A stretch of DNA of 64,000 nt from Clostridia bacterium UC5.1-1E11 (GTDB taxonomy: Bacteria; Bacillota; Clostridia; Oscillospirales; Acutalibacteraceae), in NCBI GenBank assembly GCA_001305115.1, contig BCAA01000014.1:1-64000 (forward strand). Direction: 5' to 3'. A program made the position numbers and the translations under genes. Below are positions 57,401 to 64,000 of the stretch, piece after piece. Position 1 is the first letter of the stretch; each line of letters opens with the position of its first letter. Below the pieces are notes generated by a model, which saw nothing but the letters and a program-made list of their open reading frames with translations, was not told where the DNA came from and searched no databases.

Positions 57401-60400
57401 AATGTCCAGCGCGTAACGGAGGAAATCAACCAGGAATGCCGGTATGTGCGCGTTTATGTGAATTGCCCGGCATCCAACATTTGGCCCTGTATTTTGGAGG
57501 TCAAGGGTACAGGAGAAAGCACCAATGCAAACGTAGCGGCTGGAAAGGATGCAACCGCCAGCAAGGAAGGCGCCGGCCATCCGGCTTCCGCTGCAGTAGA
57601 TGGTGATCCGAGCACCTACTGGACCAATGCGGCCATGGGTGCCGCCAACTGGCAGGTGGACCTCGGCGAGGTCTATCAGATCAACCAGGTGGATGTGGAC
57701 TTTGTCTGGGGCAACGGCACTTTGATGCATACCTTTACTCTCCAGAGTTCTATGGACGGCAACCGTTGGACGGATGTAGCGAACTACAGCGGTCCGGACA
57801 AGATGGCGTCCCTCCAGGTCGATACGCAGGCCCGCTACCTCCGCGTTTACAATCTGTATGCGGGCGACGGAACAAAGGACTGGACGGAGATCGCCGAGTT
57901 CTATGCCTACGGCGCTGAGGCGGCGGAAGAAACCCGCTTGGATTATGGTGTTCCTTCCTATGCGAGTTCCAGCGCAGAGGGCAGTGACCCGGCCTATGGC
58001 AACGACGGAGACCCGGCCAAATACTGGATTCCGTCTCCGGACGATGAGTCCCCCTGGTGGTACTTTGATGCGGGCGGTCTGTACAACATGAGCAATGTAC
58101 AGCTGTCCTGGACCAGCGAACAGTCCCATCGTTATACCATCGACCTTTCGGTGGATGGTGTGAACTGGACGACCGCAGTGGACCATATGGATGGCAGCGA
58201 GGCTTTGACTTTGACCAGTGATGCAGTCTCCGGTCTGGCCCGCTATGTGCGCATTTCCCTCCCGGCAGGCAGCACAGAGGGCTTCTGGATCAACTCCACT
58301 GGGCGCGAAGCGAATGGTAAGCTGGTCACAGGTGTGGAAGAGTTGGCGGCGGTAGACGCATTTACCGGCACAGCGTTTGAGGACTTGGAACTCCCGAAGG
58401 AAGTTCTTGCAAACCTCGAAGGCGATCTCTCTACAAAACTCCCAGTTGTCTGGGATGAGGATGGCTATAAGGCAGATTCCGCTGGCGAGCAGACCCTCAC
58501 CGGTACCTTGACCATGATTCCTGGTGTCAAGAACAGCGAGGATGTGAAGGCTTCCATCGTTGTAAATGTAAAGGAAGTTCCGGAGCAGACCATTACAATG
58601 GGCCTGACTGCGCCGGAAACGGTGGCACCGGGCAGCGAGTTCGCCGTTACGCACTCCATAAGCGGCCTTGGCGAACTGGTGGAGCCAGTTGGTATTATAC
58701 AGATGGATCTCACCTATCCGGAGGGACTGACCTGTGAAGAAGTGATTCCAAATGAAAACATCGACGGCAACTTGACAGTCGGTATCCATAACGATGAACA
58801 CAAAGTTTCGATTCTTTACGATGGCGATCTGGAAAACGGACTGCCGGTTGATACAAGCAGCCTGTTCACTGCAACCTTTAAGGTGGACGAAGCGGCAGGA
58901 GAAGGGGATTACGACATTGAAATCGGCAATGTTGTTGTTCTGAATATCAGCGGAAACGACATCGGCAGCGCACTCCAGCAGGCGACGGTTCACGTGGGCC
59001 AGACGGCGCCGGAGACGGCTGATCTGACGGTAACCTTTAGCGGCAAGGATGCCAAACTCTGGATCGACGGGGAAGAGCAGACCATCGCAAACCTGCTTGG
59101 CGTTTATACCCTGGAGGATGTTGCAAATGGCGAGGAACTCGTATTCGACTTTACACCGGCTGTGGAAGGCAGAACCTTCCGTGCGGTAACGGTCAATGGC
59201 GGCGAGCCGGAGATCATCGGCAGCGGCTCCTATCGGTATACAGGCAGCATGGATACCCTGAACCCAACCCTCACCTTTGCCTTTGAAACGGTCAGCAAGC
59301 TGACCTTGCAGGCTGTGATCGATTATGCACAGGAGCGTATCGATGCGGGCGATACCGACAATCTGGTACCGGCGGTACAGGAGAAGTTCCAGAAAGCGTT
59401 TGATAAGGCAAATGAGGTCAACGAAGACCCGGCAGCCACACAGGATGCGATCAACGAGGCTTGGAGCGCCCTTATGGACGCCCTGCACTACCTGGAATTT
59501 GAGCCGGGCGACAAGACCAGGCTGGACGATCTGATTGCTCTGGCAGAAACGCTGGACGAAAACGACTATACGTCGGACACTTGGGCGGCTCTCCAGACAG
59601 CGCTCGACGAGGCAATCAAAAACGTCTAATGACGACAACGCGGTGCAGAACGATGTGGACAAGGCGTGCCAAGCGCTCTATGATGCGTTGATGCATCTGG
59701 CCGGAACGGCCGACCGTACGGCGCTTGATACGGCGCTTGCGAAGGCAGAAGGGATCGAAGAAAATCTGGATGCGTATCTCGACGACGGCAAGCAGGAATT
59801 TATTGGTGCTTTGAATGCTGCGCGGGATATTGATCGGGATGCAACGCAGGAAGAAGTTGACGCTGCGGCGAAGGCCCTGACAGAAGCAATGGCGAACCTG
59901 CGCAAGATTCCCAGCCGTGCGGAACTTGAGGCACTTCTCAACCGTATGGAGTCCAAGGATTTGAGCGGCTATACCGCATCCAGCGCAGCAGCGTTCACGG
60001 CGGCGAAAAAGAATCTGGCAGCGGTTTTGGATAAGTCCAATGCAACGCCGGAGGAATTGGTAGCCGCACAGGATGCAGCGCTCTTGGCAGAAAAGAACCT
60101 CAAGAAGAAAACACAGAACAGCGGGAAGGGTTCCTCCTCCAGCAATAGCAGCAACACATATGGAGCTTCCGGAACTGCCACAGCCAATCCGGTTGTCAAC
60201 GCAGCGCAGTCCGTCGCAGAGCAGACATCGGTTCGTTGCGATACGACGATGCCGTTCACATTGACCAGAGGCAGCGCATATTGCTTCAAGATGACGGTAC
60301 TGAACGGCTCAAATGTAATGCCGAGCTTCACCGTGGGCAATGGCAGTGTGCTCAAGACGCAATTTATTGCGCAGATCGGCAATGATTATTACTTCCGCGT

Positions 60401-60494
60401 CTATGCAACCGGAAAACCGGGCGAGAGCACGGGCGTCTACACCACTTTGCCCGGACAGAACCCGGTTCGTCATTGCGTTGTCACCATCGGTTAA
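54496..60494 (+). CDS. Secreted modular GH2 glycosidase with CBM32, cohesin-like and FIVAR domains (two apparent frameshifts)
   Basis: Repaired length is about 1998 residues. Order: Sec signal peptide (1-32); GH2 sugar-binding (55-195), Ig-like (215-330) and TIM-barrel domains with acid/base Glu near 450 (EPSLNES) and nucleophile Glu near 515 (SEYG); DUF4982-like domain (VELFVNGKSIG); an Ig-like domain; three F5/8 type C/CBM32-like domains (about 866-1005, 1012-1140, 1147-1258); a bacterial Ig-like domain; a cohesin-like domain (about 1363-1502, VAPGSEFAV ... VVVLN); about four FIVAR helical domains; and a C-terminal beta domain. Frames break at T5 55672-55676 and A5 59618-59622, each fixed by removing one base. 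No LPXTG is present. It probably cleaves host or plant glycans outside the cell; specificity is not readable. Confidence 0.87.
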
Positions 60495-60531
60495 AACGCA
60501 TGATTCGGTGACAGTATTGATAAAATTCCCC

Positions 60532-60556
60532 AAGGGCGCGCGTTGCGCGCGCCCTT
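60532..60556. terminator. GC-rich hairpin after modular GH2 gene
   Basis: AAGGGCGCGC pairs with GCGCGCCCTT around a short loop at 60532-60556. There is no T-run afterwards, so it may protect a 3' end or weakly terminate before the next GH2 gene. Confidence 0.5.
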
Positions 60557-60578
60557 CCGGGAGATTTTAGCGACTTGA

Positions 60579-64000
<3,422 letters not shown>

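Noticed and set aside
55637-59662. Long minus-strand frame antisense to the GH2 gene
   Set aside because: It has no ribosome binding site or recognisable domain and mirrors the codon bias of the plus-strand coding sequence, whose domains are clear.

Overview
The window reads as a chromosomal segment of an anaerobic, low-to-moderate GC Gram-positive gut bacterium, most likely a Clostridia/Oscillospiraceae-type organism. The evidence is the Firmicutes yaaO-yaaQ-holB-yaaT-yabB-yabC gene order, a 56-residue clostridial 2[4Fe-4S] ferredoxin, rubrerythrin, a feoA-feoA-feoB-DtxR iron block with flavodoxin and DUF3793, AGGAGG-type ribosome binding sites, and large secreted modular glycosidases.

Layout. 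0-3.3 kb: a secreted CARDB/metzincin protease with a secreted partner (minus strand). 3.5-11.5 kb: the conserved housekeeping cluster (decarboxylase, DarA, HolB, RicT/YaaT, ferredoxin, TrmN6-like methyltransferase, RsmI, GNAT). 11.6-14.1 kb: rubrerythrin, an XRE regulator and a YdcF protein. 14.1-15.3 kb: a gene-poor stretch with a nested inverted repeat and a decayed tRNA-Thr. 15.3-18.7 kb: an ECF sigma factor with a large membrane partner carrying two LCP-like domains and a DUF5050-like region. 19.1-22.2 kb: a second protease/lipoprotein module with a partial tandem duplication. 22.3-25.6 kb: ilvB-ilvN-ilvC. 26.4-31.2 kb: a YczE-like protein, an ADP-ribosyltransferase-fold protein with a basic partner, and two DUF975 membrane proteins. 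31.6-35.5 kb: an AT-rich PHP phosphatase and a third protease/lipoprotein module. 35.7-39.4 kb: VOC protein, PadR-HAAS-DUF4097 operon, DegV. 39.5-43.5 kb: macrodomain protein followed by a decayed accessory stretch with a GNAT pseudogene and a 236-bp tandem array. 43.5-46.2 kb: small enzymes on the minus strand. 46.5-54 kb: MATE exporter and the DtxR-type iron regulon. 54.5-64 kb: two secreted GH2 glycosidases, the second cut by the window edge.

The main caveat is frameshifts. At least a dozen otherwise intact genes, including ilvB, ilvC, rsmI and darA, are broken by single-base gains or losses, mostly in short homopolymers. When each is restored the protein continues in its family's conserved sequence and the total length becomes a multiple of three. 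I therefore treat these as probable assembly errors, annotate the full spans as CDS, and reserve 'pseudogene' for loci with substitutions and truncations.

The most interesting biology is the repeated two-gene module of a secreted matrixin-like metalloprotease followed by a small secreted or lipoprotein partner (three modules, four partner genes), and the ECF sigma factor coupled to an anti-sigma-like protein with catalytically degenerate LCP domains.
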